A DNA stretch of 64,000 nucleotides from Brachybacterium sp. SGAir0954 (GTDB lineage: Bacteria > Actinomycetota > Actinomycetes > Actinomycetales > Dermabacteraceae), in NCBI RefSeq assembly GCF_005490785.1, contig NZ_CP027295.1:2418001-2482000 (forward strand), in the 5' to 3' direction. Made by a program: the position numbers and the translations under genes. Below the pieces are notes generated by a model. The model was not told the origin of the DNA, made no database searches, and saw only the letters and a list, made by a program, of their open reading frames with translations. The number at the start of each line of letters is the position of its first letter. Within the stretch, counting starts at the first letter, position 1. Positions 14,893-22,909 of this stretch are shown here, one piece after another.

Positions 14893-15901
14893 CCTCTTCC
14901 TCCTCGTCGTGGCTGCGCCGGCGTGCCCGCCGGCGACGGTCGTGCTCCGCGGTGACCGGCCGGTGCTCCCGGCGTGAGGACGGGGGAGCAGGGGAGCCGG
15001 CCTTCCCGGCGGTGTCCGAGCTCCCGGCGCTGCCGTCGGGCCCGTCCTGCGGTGCGGCGGGCTCGGCACGGTCGCCGCCCTCGCCCTCGTGCGCGCCCCT
15101 GCTCCTTGCCGGGGCGGTGTCGGCGGCGACCGCCTGCTCCGCCTCCGCGTCCTGGATCAGCTTGCGGGTGCGGTACACGAGCGCGGCCGGGAAGAACAGC
15201 GCGAAGATCCACCACTGGAAGGCGTAGGAGAGATGGGGGCCGAGGGAGGTGTCCGGGGACTCGAGCGCCTGGGGCCTCGCCGCCTCCGGATCCTCCGCGG
15301 CCAGCTCGCCGTAGGCACCGGTCACGAGCGAGTCCGCGACGCCGGCGGGGAGCTTCGCGGCGATCGCCTCGGGCGTGACGGTCTGCACCTGCCCGGGCGG
15401 GTCCTGCCGGTCGACGGTCCCCTCCGCGGGGCGCATGCGGACGGTCACCGTGGTCGTTCCGGTGGGGACGGCGGGCGGGTCCAGGGGCTGGGAGGCGGTC
15501 TCCTGCGCCGGCACCCAGCCGCGCACCACGAGCAGGGTGGTGCCGTCCTCGGCGGTGAAGGGGGCGAGCTGCCAGAAGCCGACCTGGCTGTTCAGGGGCC
15601 GGTTGCGCACGTACAGCACGCATCCGGGGTCGGTGCAGTAGCTGCCGGTCATCTCCACGACGCGCCAGCGCTCGTTCGCGGCGAGCGGCTGGGCGGGATC
15701 CGGCAGCGCCTCGGCGAGCGGGACGGGATCGGCCGAGTAGTTCTCCGCGATCACCGCGGCCGTGTCCCGCTTGGTCTCGAAGCGGCCGTACTGCCACAGG
15801 CCGAGCCCCACGCAGATCGCCGCGCAGAGGAGCACGATCAGCAGGCCCACCAGGGTGTCGCGGCTGAGGATGATCCGGGAGCGGAGGGAACGGCCGCTCA
15901 T
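14867..15901 (-). CDS. SURF1 family cytochrome oxidase assembly protein
   Basis: A 344-residue SURF1-like protein. SURF1 proteins assist insertion of heme a into cytochrome c oxidase. A first membrane helix (about residues 17-36, ending GLGLWQYGRFETKRD) and a second (about 232-252, YAFQWWIFALFFPAALVY) flank an extracytoplasmic domain with VYVRNRPL-like and LLVVRGWVPA motifs. The last 90 residues are a charged, low-complexity tail longer than usual. The ATG overlaps the stop of the upstream gene (ATGA), and GDPD follows with overlap. Confidence 0.9.
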   Translation of the reverse strand: MSGRSLRSRIILSRDTLVGLLIVLLCAAICVGLGLWQYGRFETKRDTAAVIAENYSADPVPLAEALPDPAQPLAANERWRVVEMTGSYCTDPGCVLYVRNRPLNSQVGFWQLAPFTAEDGTTLLVVRGWVPAQETASQPLDPPAVPTGTTTVTVRMRPAEGTVDRQDPPGQVQTVTPEAIAAKLPAGVADSLVTGAYGELAAEDPEAARPQALESPDTSLGPHLSYAFQWWIFALFFPAALVYRTRKLIQDAEAEQAVAADTAPARSRGAHEGEGGDRAEPAAPQDGPDGSAGSSDTAGKAGSPAPPSSRREHRPVTAEHDRRRRARRRSHDEEEEDALIDQQR

Positions 15902-16389
15902 GCCTCGCCCCCGGGGGAGCTCGCGTCCCCCAGGTTCCCGGAGGAGCTGAGCATGCCGGGCAGGTCCTCCACCGCGAAATCGGTGAGCCGCACGAAGCCG
16001 ATCGCGACGAGCGCCGCGATCACGAAGCCGAGGGCGGTGACGGTGATGTGCGCGGCGAGCCGCCGCCCGGGCCGGCGCTTCACGGGCGCTGCGGGCGGGA
16101 AGCCGTAGTCCTCGTCCTCGAGGTGGTTCTGGGACCACATCCCGGGGTTCAGCACGGAGACCGGGTAGGTCTCCACCCGCGGACGGGGCCGGACCCCGCT
16201 CGCGGGGACGTCCTCGGAGCGCTGCAGCGGGGCGTCCTCGGCGGTCGCCTCATCCGTGCCGGCGACCCAGAGACGCCACCCCGCCGGGACCGGGCCCCAT
16301 GCGGGGCCCGGCCGGAAGCCGTCCGGCGGCAGCCACCCGTCCTGGGGCGGCTCCGGCCAGCTCGGCGGAGGGTTGAAGCGGTCGGTCAC
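15898..16389 (-). CDS. Small membrane protein with NPPP-GW motif N terminus
   Basis: A 163-residue protein of unknown function. Residues 4-43 carry a Pro/Trp-rich motif (RFNPPPSWPEPP, PDGFRPGPAWGPVPAGWRLW) that also opens the next gene upstream. A single membrane helix lies near residues 112-133 and a short Gly/Ser tail follows. Both genes are on one strand with four-base overlaps, so they are likely made together with SURF1. Similar Pro/Trp motifs occur at the N termini of many actinobacterial membrane proteins; no activity is known to me. Confidence 0.65.
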   Translation of the reverse strand: MTDRFNPPPSWPEPPQDGWLPPDGFRPGPAWGPVPAGWRLWVAGTDEATAEDAPLQRSEDVPASGVRPRPRVETYPVSVLNPGMWSQNHLEDEDYGFPPAAPVKRRPGRRLAAHITVTALGFVIAALVAIGFVRLTDFAVEDLPGMLSSSGNLGDASSPGGEA

Positions 16390-18161
16390 GCAGGGACGTC
16401 CCAGGTGTACTGGTCGGAGAAGGTGTCGTAGACGAGCTTGATGCCCTTGGCCTTCTTCGCGTCGAAGAGCACGCGGATCGTGTACGTCTCGCCCTTCGTG
16501 AACTCGTCCGGCGCCTGGTAGTCCAGGCCCGCGTCCTTGAGCTCGTAGGTCGCGGTCGCCGGCGAGATGTCACCGCCGTAGGGGGTGGTGAGGTTGAAGT
16601 TGTACGAGGCCAGCATGAGCGTGCCCTCGGTGACCTCGACCTGGGCGGTGACGACGAGGTACTCGTCCCCCTGCTCGCCCGGGGTGACGGTGCCGCCGTA
16701 GGTGCTCTCGAGCTTGTCCGGGGCGATCCACTCCTGAGTGACGGTGATCTTGCCGCTGCCATCGGAGGACACGACGTCCTGGGACTGCGGGTCCGCGCCG
16801 AGAGTGGGCAGCACGGACGGCGTGATGGTCTCGTCGCCGCCGTCGGAGGCCTCGTCGGTGGTCTCCTCCTCGGTCGGGGTCGCCTCGTCCGTGGTGGCGA
16901 CCTCGGTGGTGGGGTCACCGCCGGCCTGGTCGTCGCCGTTGTTCGAGGTGATCACGACGACCGCGATGATCGCGGCGATGAGCGCGGCGACGAGGAACAG
17001 GGCGATGCAGCCGATCCACCAGAACCGCGCGACGATGCCCTTCTTCGGGGGCTCGCCGGCGCCGGTGGAGGCGGTCCAGGCGGCGCCGTCGGAGGCGGAG
17101 GAGGTCCCGAAGCCCGGGGCGGGCGAGGACTGTCCGTAGGCGGGGGAGGCCTGGCCGTATCCCTGCCCGTAGCCCTGGCCCTGATCCTGCTGGCCGTAGG
17201 CCGGAGCCGCCGAGTCCTGGCCGTAGCCGGCGGGGGACGCCTGGCCGTAGCCCTGCGCCTGATCCTGCTGACCGTAGGCCGGAGCCGCCGAGTCCTGGCC
17301 GTAGCCGGCGGGGGACGCCTGGCCGTAGCCCTGGCCCTGATCCTGCTGACCGTACGCCGGAGCGGCCGGAGCCTGATCAGCGGCGGCGCCCTGATCGGCA
17401 GCGTGCGCACCGGAGGCTCCGGCAGCGGCGCCGGCGGCTCCTGCACCGGCGGCGCCGGCGATCGGAGCGGAGGCGCCGAAGTCCTGATCGGCAGCGGGCT
17501 CCGCGGCGGGAGCGGCATCGGCGCCCTCCTCGTACGGAGCGCGCTCGGCGAGCCCGGCCTCACGATCGGGCCCGGTGTACTCGGCCGTCTCGGAGCTCGT
17601 GTCGGTCGCCTCGGCGCCGTCGAGGGCATCGCGCTCGGCGCTGCCGGCGACGTGGGTCGCGTCGGCGTCGAGCTCGGCCGAGCGGTCCTCGCCGAGGGCG
17701 GCGCGCTGATCGCTGCTCGCGACGTGGGTGGCGTCGCTGTCGAGGTGGCTGTGGCCGGTGGCGGGCGCCTCGGAGGGCACGGCGTCATCGGAGGTCACCG
17801 CGTCATCGGAGGTCACCGCGTCATCGGAGGTCACCGCGCCATCGGCGGGCGCGGCGACGTCGGAGGCGGATCCGAGCACCGTCGGCTCGTCCGAGGGGAC
17901 CGGCGCGTCGGCGGGAGCCTGCTGCTCGGCGGGCGCGTCCTGCTGCGCACCGAGATCACCCTGCGAGGACGCGGCAGCAGCCTGATCGGACGGCGCGGAG
18001 TCGCCGGGGACCGGAGCGGCCGGAGCGGCGTCGCCCTCGACCCAGAAGTTCCAGCCCTCGGGCGCGGGGCCCCACGAGGGATCCGGCTGCCAGCCGGGCG
18101 GAGGCGTCCAATCGGCATCCTCGACGGGCCAGTTCGGCGGCGGGTTGAAGCGGTATGCCAT
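16386..18161 (-). CDS. DUF4352-domain membrane protein with long low-complexity repeats
   Basis: A 591-residue protein in four parts. Residues 3-44 are the Pro/Trp motif shared with the downstream gene (YRFNPPPNWPVED, PDPSWGPAPEGWNFW). Residues 45-390 are Ala/Gln/Gly/Asp-rich and include three exact VTSDDA units and about three copies of a 26-residue AYGQQDQGQGYGQ-type repeat. A membrane helix spans about 405-429. The extracytoplasmic C-terminal domain (KITVTQEWIAPDKL onward) is of the DUF4352 immunoglobulin-like type. The disordered part is predicted inside the cell. The function is unknown; a secretion or envelope role is only a guess. The ATG at 18161 opens directly on the shared motif. 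Confidence 0.75.
   Translation of the reverse strand: MAYRFNPPPNWPVEDADWTPPPGWQPDPSWGPAPEGWNFWVEGDAAPAAPVPGDSAPSDQAAAASSQGDLGAQQDAPAEQQAPADAPVPSDEPTVLGSASDVAAPADGAVTSDDAVTSDDAVTSDDAVPSEAPATGHSHLDSDATHVASSDQRAALGEDRSAELDADATHVAGSAERDALDGAEATDTSSETAEYTGPDREAGLAERAPYEEGADAAPAAEPAADQDFGASAPIAGAAGAGAAGAAAGASGAHAADQGAAADQAPAAPAYGQQDQGQGYGQASPAGYGQDSAAPAYGQQDQAQGYGQASPAGYGQDSAAPAYGQQDQGQGYGQGYGQASPAYGQSSPAPGFGTSSASDGAAWTASTGAGEPPKKGIVARFWWIGCIALFLVAALIAAIIAVVVITSNNGDDQAGGDPTTEVATTDEATPTEEETTDEASDGGDETITPSVLPTLGADPQSQDVVSSDGSGKITVTQEWIAPDKLESTYGGTVTPGEQGDEYLVVTAQVEVTEGTLMLASYNFNLTTPYGGDISPATATYELKDAGLDYQAPDEFTKGETYTIRVLFDAKKAKGIKLVYDTFSDQYTWDVPA
17165..17375. repeat. 78-bp in-frame tandem repeat (YGQ-rich)
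   Basis: A 78-base unit recurs at steps of exactly 78 bases (equivalent positions 17201, 17279 and 17357), with one or two base changes between the first two copies and more decay at the edges. It encodes the GQQDQ/GYGQASPAGYGQDSAAP repeats of the DUF4352 protein. Near-identical DNA implies recent duplication, and 78 is a multiple of three, so copy-number change would keep the frame. Confidence 0.85.
17782..17835. repeat. 18-bp tandem repeat, three identical copies
   Basis: The unit GCGTCATCGGAGGTCACC occurs three times without change and then degenerates in a fourth copy. It encodes the repeated VTSDDA in the acidic part of the DUF4352 protein. Identical copies suggest slippage. Confidence 0.85.
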
Positions 18162-18307
18162 GAGGAGGAGCACCTTCCAGAGGTGAGTCGACGTCGAGTT
18201 TCCCCCGAGGATCCCGACACTGTTCCGCCACGTATCGTAGTGCACCGCCACACCACGGCGCGGCGTCCGTCACAGCGGGTCGCGCCCCGATCCTCCGAGG
18301 AGCACGC

Positions 18308-19030
18308 ATGACCGAGCCCACCACCCCCCGCAGCGTCCTCGTCACGGGCGGCAACCGCGGCATCGGCCGCGCCATCGCCGAGGAGTTCCTGCGGCGCGGC
18401 GACGCGGTCGCCGTGACCAGCCGCTCCGGTCAGGGCGGGCCCGAGGGCGCCCTCACCCTCGCCGCGGACGTCACCGACGGCGCCTCGCTCGACGCGGCGA
18501 TCGCCGCCGCGGAGGAGGCGCACGGCCCGATCGAGGTGCTCGTCGCCAACGCCGGCATCACCGACGACCAGCTCCTGCTGCGCATGAGCGACGACTCCTT
18601 CGAGTCCGTGCTCGACACGAACCTCACCGGCTCCTTCCGCACCGTCAAGCGGGTCATCAGGTCGATGATGCGCAAGAAGAAGGGCCGCATCGTCCTGATC
18701 TCCTCCGTCGTGGGCCTCTACGGCTCGCCCGGCCAGGTCAACTACGCCGCCTCGAAGTCCGGCCTCATCGGCATCGCCCGCGCGCTCACCCGCGAGCTCG
18801 GCTCCCGCGGCATCACCGCGAACGTCGTCGCCCCCGGCTACATCGACACCGAGATGACCGCTGCCCTGCCCGGGGATGTCCAGGCCTCCTACCGCGCGGC
18901 GATCCCCGCCGGGCGCTTCGCGGACCCGGTCGAGGTCGCCCGTGTGGTGAGCTTCCTCGCGAGCGACGACGCGGCCTACATCTCCGGTGCCGTGATCCCC
19001 GTCGACGGCGGCCTCGGCATGGGACACTGA
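18308..19030 (+). CDS. fabG: 3-oxoacyl-ACP reductase FabG-type SDR
   Basis: A 240-residue classical short-chain dehydrogenase, most like FabG, the NADPH-dependent reductase of fatty-acid elongation. The Rossmann motif is TGGNRGIG (residues 13-20) and NAG follows VLVA at about 77. The catalytic Ser is in VLISSVVGLYG and the Tyr-Lys pair in VNYAASKSG. The C terminus AYISGAVIPVDGGLGMGH is typical of FabG. A CGAGGAG ribosome site precedes the ATG. No enoyl reductase gene is adjacent; the next gene is a SixA-type phosphatase, 66 bases on. Confidence 0.88.
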   Translation: MTEPTTPRSVLVTGGNRGIGRAIAEEFLRRGDAVAVTSRSGQGGPEGALTLAADVTDGASLDAAIAAAEEAHGPIEVLVANAGITDDQLLLRMSDDSFESVLDTNLTGSFRTVKRVIRSMMRKKKGRIVLISSVVGLYGSPGQVNYAASKSGLIGIARALTRELGSRGITANVVAPGYIDTEMTAALPGDVQASYRAAIPAGRFADPVEVARVVSFLASDDAAYISGAVIPVDGGLGMGH

Positions 19031-19096
19031 GGACCGACACCGGGCGATCCCGCCCACCCGCAGCCCTCGACCACGACAAGGTGTGATCGCGCCCCC

Positions 19097-19624
19097 ATGT
19101 CAGCTTCCGACCCCGACAGTCGCCTCCTCCTCATCATGCGCCACGGCAAGGCGGAGAGCGGCGGCGGTCAGCCCGATCAGGAGCGCACCCTCGTCGAGAA
19201 GGGATGGGCGCAGGCCCGTCTCGTGGGCGAGTACCTCGAGTCGCAGGGCGTGCGGCCCACGCGGGTCCTCGTCTCCGACGCCGAGCGCACCCGGCAGACC
19301 TGGGAGGGTGTGAAGGCGTCGATGCCCGGCTTCGACGGCAAGGTCACCTTCCACGAGGAGATCTACTCCGGCGGCACCGGTGAGGTGCTCGAGCTGATCC
19401 GCGACGTGAAGGCGAAGCACGCCGTGGTGCTCGTGGTGGGCCACGAGCCGACGATGGCCCACCTGGTCACCGGCCTCGCGGACGACGACTCCGACCCCGC
19501 CTCCGCCGCGCAGGCCCGGATCGGCATGCCGACCGGCGGCACGGCCGTCCTCTCCGGCGAGCTGCCCACCTGGGCGGAGCTCGGCGAGGAGAGCCTCACG
19601 CTGCACACCATCGTCCGCCCCTGA
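19097..19624 (+). CDS. SixA-type histidine phosphatase family protein
   Basis: A 175-residue small branch-2 histidine phosphatase. The catalytic RHG motif is in LLLIMRHGKAES, followed by RTLVEKGWAQARLVGEYL. The second catalytic His is in VVLVVGHEPTMAHLV. SixA dephosphorylates phosphohistidine on signalling or PTS proteins in E. coli; related actinobacterial proteins are poorly studied, so the substrate is unknown. It is probably cotranscribed with fabG. Confidence 0.82.
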   Translation: MSASDPDSRLLLIMRHGKAESGGGQPDQERTLVEKGWAQARLVGEYLESQGVRPTRVLVSDAERTRQTWEGVKASMPGFDGKVTFHEEIYSGGTGEVLELIRDVKAKHAVVLVVGHEPTMAHLVTGLADDDSDPASAAQARIGMPTGGTAVLSGELPTWAELGEESLTLHTIVRP

Positions 19625-19637
19625 GCGGGCGGCACCC

Positions 19638-19680
19638 GAACGGGCCCGGCACCTCGCGCGGCGAGGTCCCGGGCCCGTTC
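19638..19680. terminator. Bidirectional hairpin between the SixA gene and serB
   Basis: GAACGGGCCCGG-ACCTCG pairs with CGAGGT-CCGGGCCCGTTC around a four-base loop, with one C/C mismatch. It starts 14 bases after the forward stop and lies 22 bases past the reverse serB stop, so it can serve both. Confidence 0.75.
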
Positions 19681-19701
19681 GTCGTCTCGGTCGTGTCAGT
19701 G

Positions 19702-20370
19702 TCAGGCGGGTCCGGCGACCGGCGCCCCCTCCAGGTGCGGCCAGAGGTCCAGCAGCGAGGGCCCGTCGAGGACGACGTCGGCGACCTCCCGCAGCGCCGG
19801 CTTCGCACGGAACGCGACGCCCGTGCCCGCCGCGCGCACCATGGCGGCGTCGTTCGCGCCGTCGCCCACGGCGACCGTGCGCGCCCGGTCCACGCCGTGG
19901 CGCTCCGCGAGCTCCTCGAGGGTCGCCCGCTTCGCCTCGCCGTCGATGATCGGGCCGGAGACCTCGCCGGTCAGCTTTCCGTCCTGCACCGCGAAGCGGT
20001 TCGCGACGACGTGGTCGATGCCGACCTCCGCGGCGAGCGGGTCGATGACCTCGTGGAAGCCGCCCGAGACGAGGGCGGTGACCCAGCCCGCGTCATGCGC
20101 GCGCCGCATGAGCTCGATCGCGCCGTCGGTCGGGACGAGCACCTCGCGCACCGCGGCGAGCACGGAGGCGTCGAGCCCCGCCAGCAGTGCGACGCGGGCG
20201 CGCAGGGAGCCCGCGAAGTCGAGCTCGCCGCGCATGGCGGCGGTGGTGATCTCCTCGACGCGGTCGCGGACCCCGGCGTGCTCCGCGACGAGCTCGATCA
20301 CCTCCTGCGTGAGGAAGGTCGAGTCGACGTCGGAGACGAGCAGGCCGCGGGCGGGAGCGTCGACGCTCAC
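19702..20370 (-). CDS. serB: Phosphoserine phosphatase
   Basis: A 222-residue HAD-family enzyme for the last step of serine synthesis. The nucleophile motif is [17 protein letters not shown] (DVDST). Motif II is [11 protein letters not shown], and the conserved Lys and motif III/IV lie in [10 protein letters not shown] and [14 protein letters not shown]. It lacks the ACT domains found in mycobacterial SerB2, so it is the short form. The GTG start overlaps the glgC stop (GTGA), giving an odd but clear serB-glgC coupling of serine and glycogen genes. Confidence 0.92.
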   Translation of the reverse strand: MSVDAPARGLLVSDVDSTFLTQEVIELVAEHAGVRDRVEEITTAAMRGELDFAGSLRARVALLAGLDASVLAAVREVLVPTDGAIELMRRAHDAGWVTALVSGGFHEVIDPLAAEVGIDHVVANRFAVQDGKLTGEVSGPIIDGEAKRATLEELAERHGVDRARTVAVGDGANDAAMVRAAGTGVAFRAKPALREVADVVLDGPSLLDLWPHLEGAPVAGPA

Positions 20371-21605
20371 GGCTCGATGACCGTGCCCTTGCCGATCACG
20401 GTGATGCCGGACTCGGTGACGACCCAGCCGCGGGCGAGGTCCGTCTCCCGGTCCAGGCCGATCTGGGTGCGCGGCGGGACTACGACGTCCTTGTCGATGA
20501 TCGCGCGGTGGATCTGGCAGTGCCGGCCCACCGTCACGTTGTCCATCAGCACCGAGTCGGAGACGGTCGACCACGAGTTCAGGCGCACCCCGGGCGAGAG
20601 CACCGAGTTGGAGACCTGCGCGCCGGAGATGACGACGCCGGGGGAGATGACGGAGTCCACCGCGGTGCCCACGCGGCCGGGGCCCGCGTGCACGAACTTC
20701 GCCGGCGCCTCGTTGCGATGGCCGGTGAAGGTGGGCCAGTCGTTGTTGTAGAGGTTGAAGACGGGATGGACCGCGATGAGGTCCATGTGCGCGTCGTAGA
20801 ACGCGTCGAGCGTGCCGACGTCCCGCCAGTAGTCGCGGTCACGGTCGGTCGAGCCCGGGACGTCGTTGCGGATGAAGTCGTAGACGGCGGCGTCGCCCTT
20901 GTCCACGAACTCCGGGACGATGTTGCCGCCCATGTCGTGCGCGGAGTCGTCGTCCTCGGCGTCGCGGGTGACGGCCTCGACGAGGGCATCCGCGTCGAAG
21001 ATGTAGTTGCCCATCGAGGCGAGGATCTGCGTGGGGTCGTCGGCGAGCCCCTCGGTCTGCTTCGGCTTCTCGACGAAGGCCTGGATGGTCGTCGGGTCCG
21101 ACGGGTCCGTCTCGATCACGCCGAACTGGTCGGAGAGCTCGATCGGCTGCCGGATCGCGGCGACCGTGCAGGACTTCCCGGACGCGATGTGCGCGTCGAG
21201 CATCTGGGAGAAGTCCATGCGGTAGATGTTGTCCGCGCCGACGACGAGCACGTGGTCGGGCTTCTCGTCGCGGATGAGGTTGAGGGACTGGGCGATGGCG
21301 TCCGCCGAGCCGCGGAACCAGTGCTTGCCCAGGCGCTGCTGCGCCGGGACCGGCGCGACGTAGTTGCCCAGCAGCGAGCTCATCCGCCAGGTCTGGGCGA
21401 TGTGCTTGTCGAGGGAGTGGGACTTGTACTGGGTCAGCACGACCACCCGCAGGTAGCCCGAGTTGACGATGTTCGACAGCGCGAAGTCGATGAGCCGGTA
21501 GATCCCCCCGAAGGGAACGGCCGGCTTGGCGCGGTCGAGCGTGAGGGGCATGAGGCGCTTCCCCTCGCCACCGGCGAGGACGATCGCGAGGACCTTCGTG
21601 GACAT
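20367..21605 (-). CDS. glgC: Glucose-1-phosphate adenylyltransferase
   Basis: A 412-residue ADP-glucose pyrophosphorylase, the committed step to glycogen. The N-terminal nucleotide site is [20 protein letters not shown], followed by [26 protein letters not shown] and [11 protein letters not shown] lie in the catalytic core. The C-terminal third is a left-handed beta helix ([22 protein letters not shown]). The ATG at 21605 follows a reverse-strand TATCCT by six bases and has no Shine-Dalgarno sequence, so the transcript is probably leaderless. glgA is divergent. Confidence 0.95.
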   Translation of the reverse strand: MSTKVLAIVLAGGEGKRLMPLTLDRAKPAVPFGGIYRLIDFALSNIVNSGYLRVVVLTQYKSHSLDKHIAQTWRMSSLLGNYVAPVPAQQRLGKHWFRGSADAIAQSLNLIRDEKPDHVLVVGADNIYRMDFSQMLDAHIASGKSCTVAAIRQPIELSDQFGVIETDPSDPTTIQAFVEKPKQTEGLADDPTQILASMGNYIFDADALVEAVTRDAEDDDSAHDMGGNIVPEFVDKGDAAVYDFIRNDVPGSTDRDRDYWRDVGTLDAFYDAHMDLIAVHPVFNLYNNDWPTFTGHRNEAPAKFVHAGPGRVGTAVDSVISPGVVISGAQVSNSVLSPGVRLNSWSTVSDSVLMDNVTVGRHCQIHRAIIDKDVVVPPRTQIGLDRETDLARGWVVTESGITVIGKGTVIEP

Positions 21606-21611
21606 GCTGCG

Positions 21612-21619
21612 AGGATAAT
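21612..21619. promoter_or_regulatory. Overlapping -10 boxes of divergent glgC and glgA promoters
   Basis: TATCCT reads on the reverse strand at 21617-21612, six bases before the glgC ATG. GATAAT reads forward at 21614-21619, toward glgA. The two hexamers share four base pairs, so RNA polymerase could open only one at a time. A forward start near 21626 would give glgA a leader of about 75 bases, or a leaderless GTG at 21626. Confidence 0.5.
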
Positions 21620-21700
21620 GCAGGAGTGGGCCCGATCACGCCGATCGGTCGTCACCCGGACGAGAATCAGAAGCGTAGGAAGCGGAAGAAGGAGGACCCC

Positions 21701-22888
21701 GTGCGCGTGGATCTGCTGACCAAGGAGTACCCGCCGGAGATCTACGGCGGCGCCGGTGTGCACGTCGCCGAGCTGACCCGGGTGCTCCGGCCCCGGATCG
21801 ACGTGCAGGTGCGCGCCTTCGGGGAGGACCGGGACGAGCCCGGCACCCACTCCTACCGCGCCCCCGCGGAGCTCGCCCGGGCCAACGCCGCGCTCTCCAC
21901 GATGGGCACGGACCTGCTGATCGCGCAGGACTGCGAGGGTGCGGACCTCGTGCACTCCCACACCTGGTACGCGAACTTCGCCGGCCACCTCGCGTCGTTG
22001 CTGCACGGCATGCCGCACGTGCTCTCCGCCCACTCCCTGGAGCCGCTGCGGCCGTGGAAGGCGGAGCAGCTCGGCGGCGGCTACCGCCTGAGCTCCTTTG
22101 CCGAGCGCACCGCCTACGAGGCGGCCGCCGGGATCATCGCGGTCTCCGGCGGGATGCGCGCCGACATCCTGCGGGCCTACCCCTCGGTCGACCCGGCCCG
22201 CGTGCACGTCGTGCACAACGGCATCGACATCGACACCTGGTCCCCGAACCCGGAGACCTCGGCGCTCACCTCGCGGGGGATCGACCCGGCGGCGCCGACG
22301 ATCGTGTTCGTCGGCCGGATCACCCGGCAGAAGGGCCTGCCCTACTTCCTGCGGGCCGTGCGCGAGCTGCCCCGCGAGATCCAGCTCGTGCTGTGCGCCG
22401 GCGCCCCGGACACCCCCGAGATCGCCGCCGAGGTCTCCGGCCTCGTCGAGGAGCTCGCCGCGGAGCGCGGCAACGTGCACCTCATCAGCGAGATGCTGCC
22501 GCGCCACGAGCTCACGCAGATCCTCACGCATGCGACGACCTTCGTGTGCCCCAGCATCTACGAGCCGCTCGGCATCGTGAACCTCGAGGCGATGGCCTGC
22601 GGTATCCCCGTCGTCGCCTCCGCGACCGGCGGTATCCCCGAGGTCGTCGTGGACGACGAGACCGGCTACCTGGTCCCGCTCGACCAGGCCGAGGACGGCA
22701 CCGGCACCCCGCTGCGGCCCGAGGAGTTCGTCGCGGACCTCGCCGCCGCCCTCGAGCGGATGGTCTCCGACCCGGAGCGCGCCCGGGCGATGGGCGAGGC
22801 CTCGCGGCGCCGCGCCGCGGAGCACTTCGCGTGGACCTCGATCGCGGAGCGCACGCTGGACGTGTACCGGGCGGTCCTCGAGGGCTGA
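21701..22888 (+). CDS. glgA: Glycogen synthase, actinobacterial GlgA/GT4 type
   Basis: A 395-residue glucosyltransferase of the actinobacterial GlgA (GlgM-like) family. It uses ADP-glucose to extend glucan or to make maltose 1-phosphate; sequence alone does not decide which. KEYPPEIYGGAGVHVAELT opens the N-terminal domain, IVFVGRITRQKG opens the second, and PSIYEPLGIVNLEAMACG is the nucleotide-sugar site with its E-x7-E. I chose GTG 21701 because GGAGG lies at ideal spacing. A GTG at 21626 would be in frame and leaderless but adds a Lys/Arg-rich 25-residue tail. Confidence 0.9.
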   Translation: MRVDLLTKEYPPEIYGGAGVHVAELTRVLRPRIDVQVRAFGEDRDEPGTHSYRAPAELARANAALSTMGTDLLIAQDCEGADLVHSHTWYANFAGHLASLLHGMPHVLSAHSLEPLRPWKAEQLGGGYRLSSFAERTAYEAAAGIIAVSGGMRADILRAYPSVDPARVHVVHNGIDIDTWSPNPETSALTSRGIDPAAPTIVFVGRITRQKGLPYFLRAVRELPREIQLVLCAGAPDTPEIAAEVSGLVEELAAERGNVHLISEMLPRHELTQILTHATTFVCPSIYEPLGIVNLEAMACGIPVVASATGGIPEVVVDDETGYLVPLDQAEDGTGTPLRPEEFVADLAAALERMVSDPERARAMGEASRRRAAEHFAWTSIAERTLDVYRAVLEG

Positions 22889-22909
22889 GGCGGACCGCCG
22901 GATCAGCCC
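22882..22909. terminator. Palindrome containing both convergent stop codons
   Basis: GGGCTGA and TCAGCCC form the outer arms, and GGCGG-A-CCGCC forms an inner stem. The TGA of glgA and the TGA of the reverse gene both lie in the outer arms. It is a compact candidate bidirectional terminator. Confidence 0.5.

Noticed and set aside
21626-21700. Leaderless GTG at 21626 as the glgA start
   Set aside because: It would add a Lys/Arg-rich tail not typical of GlgA, and a strong GGAGG sits before 21701; kept only as an alternative.
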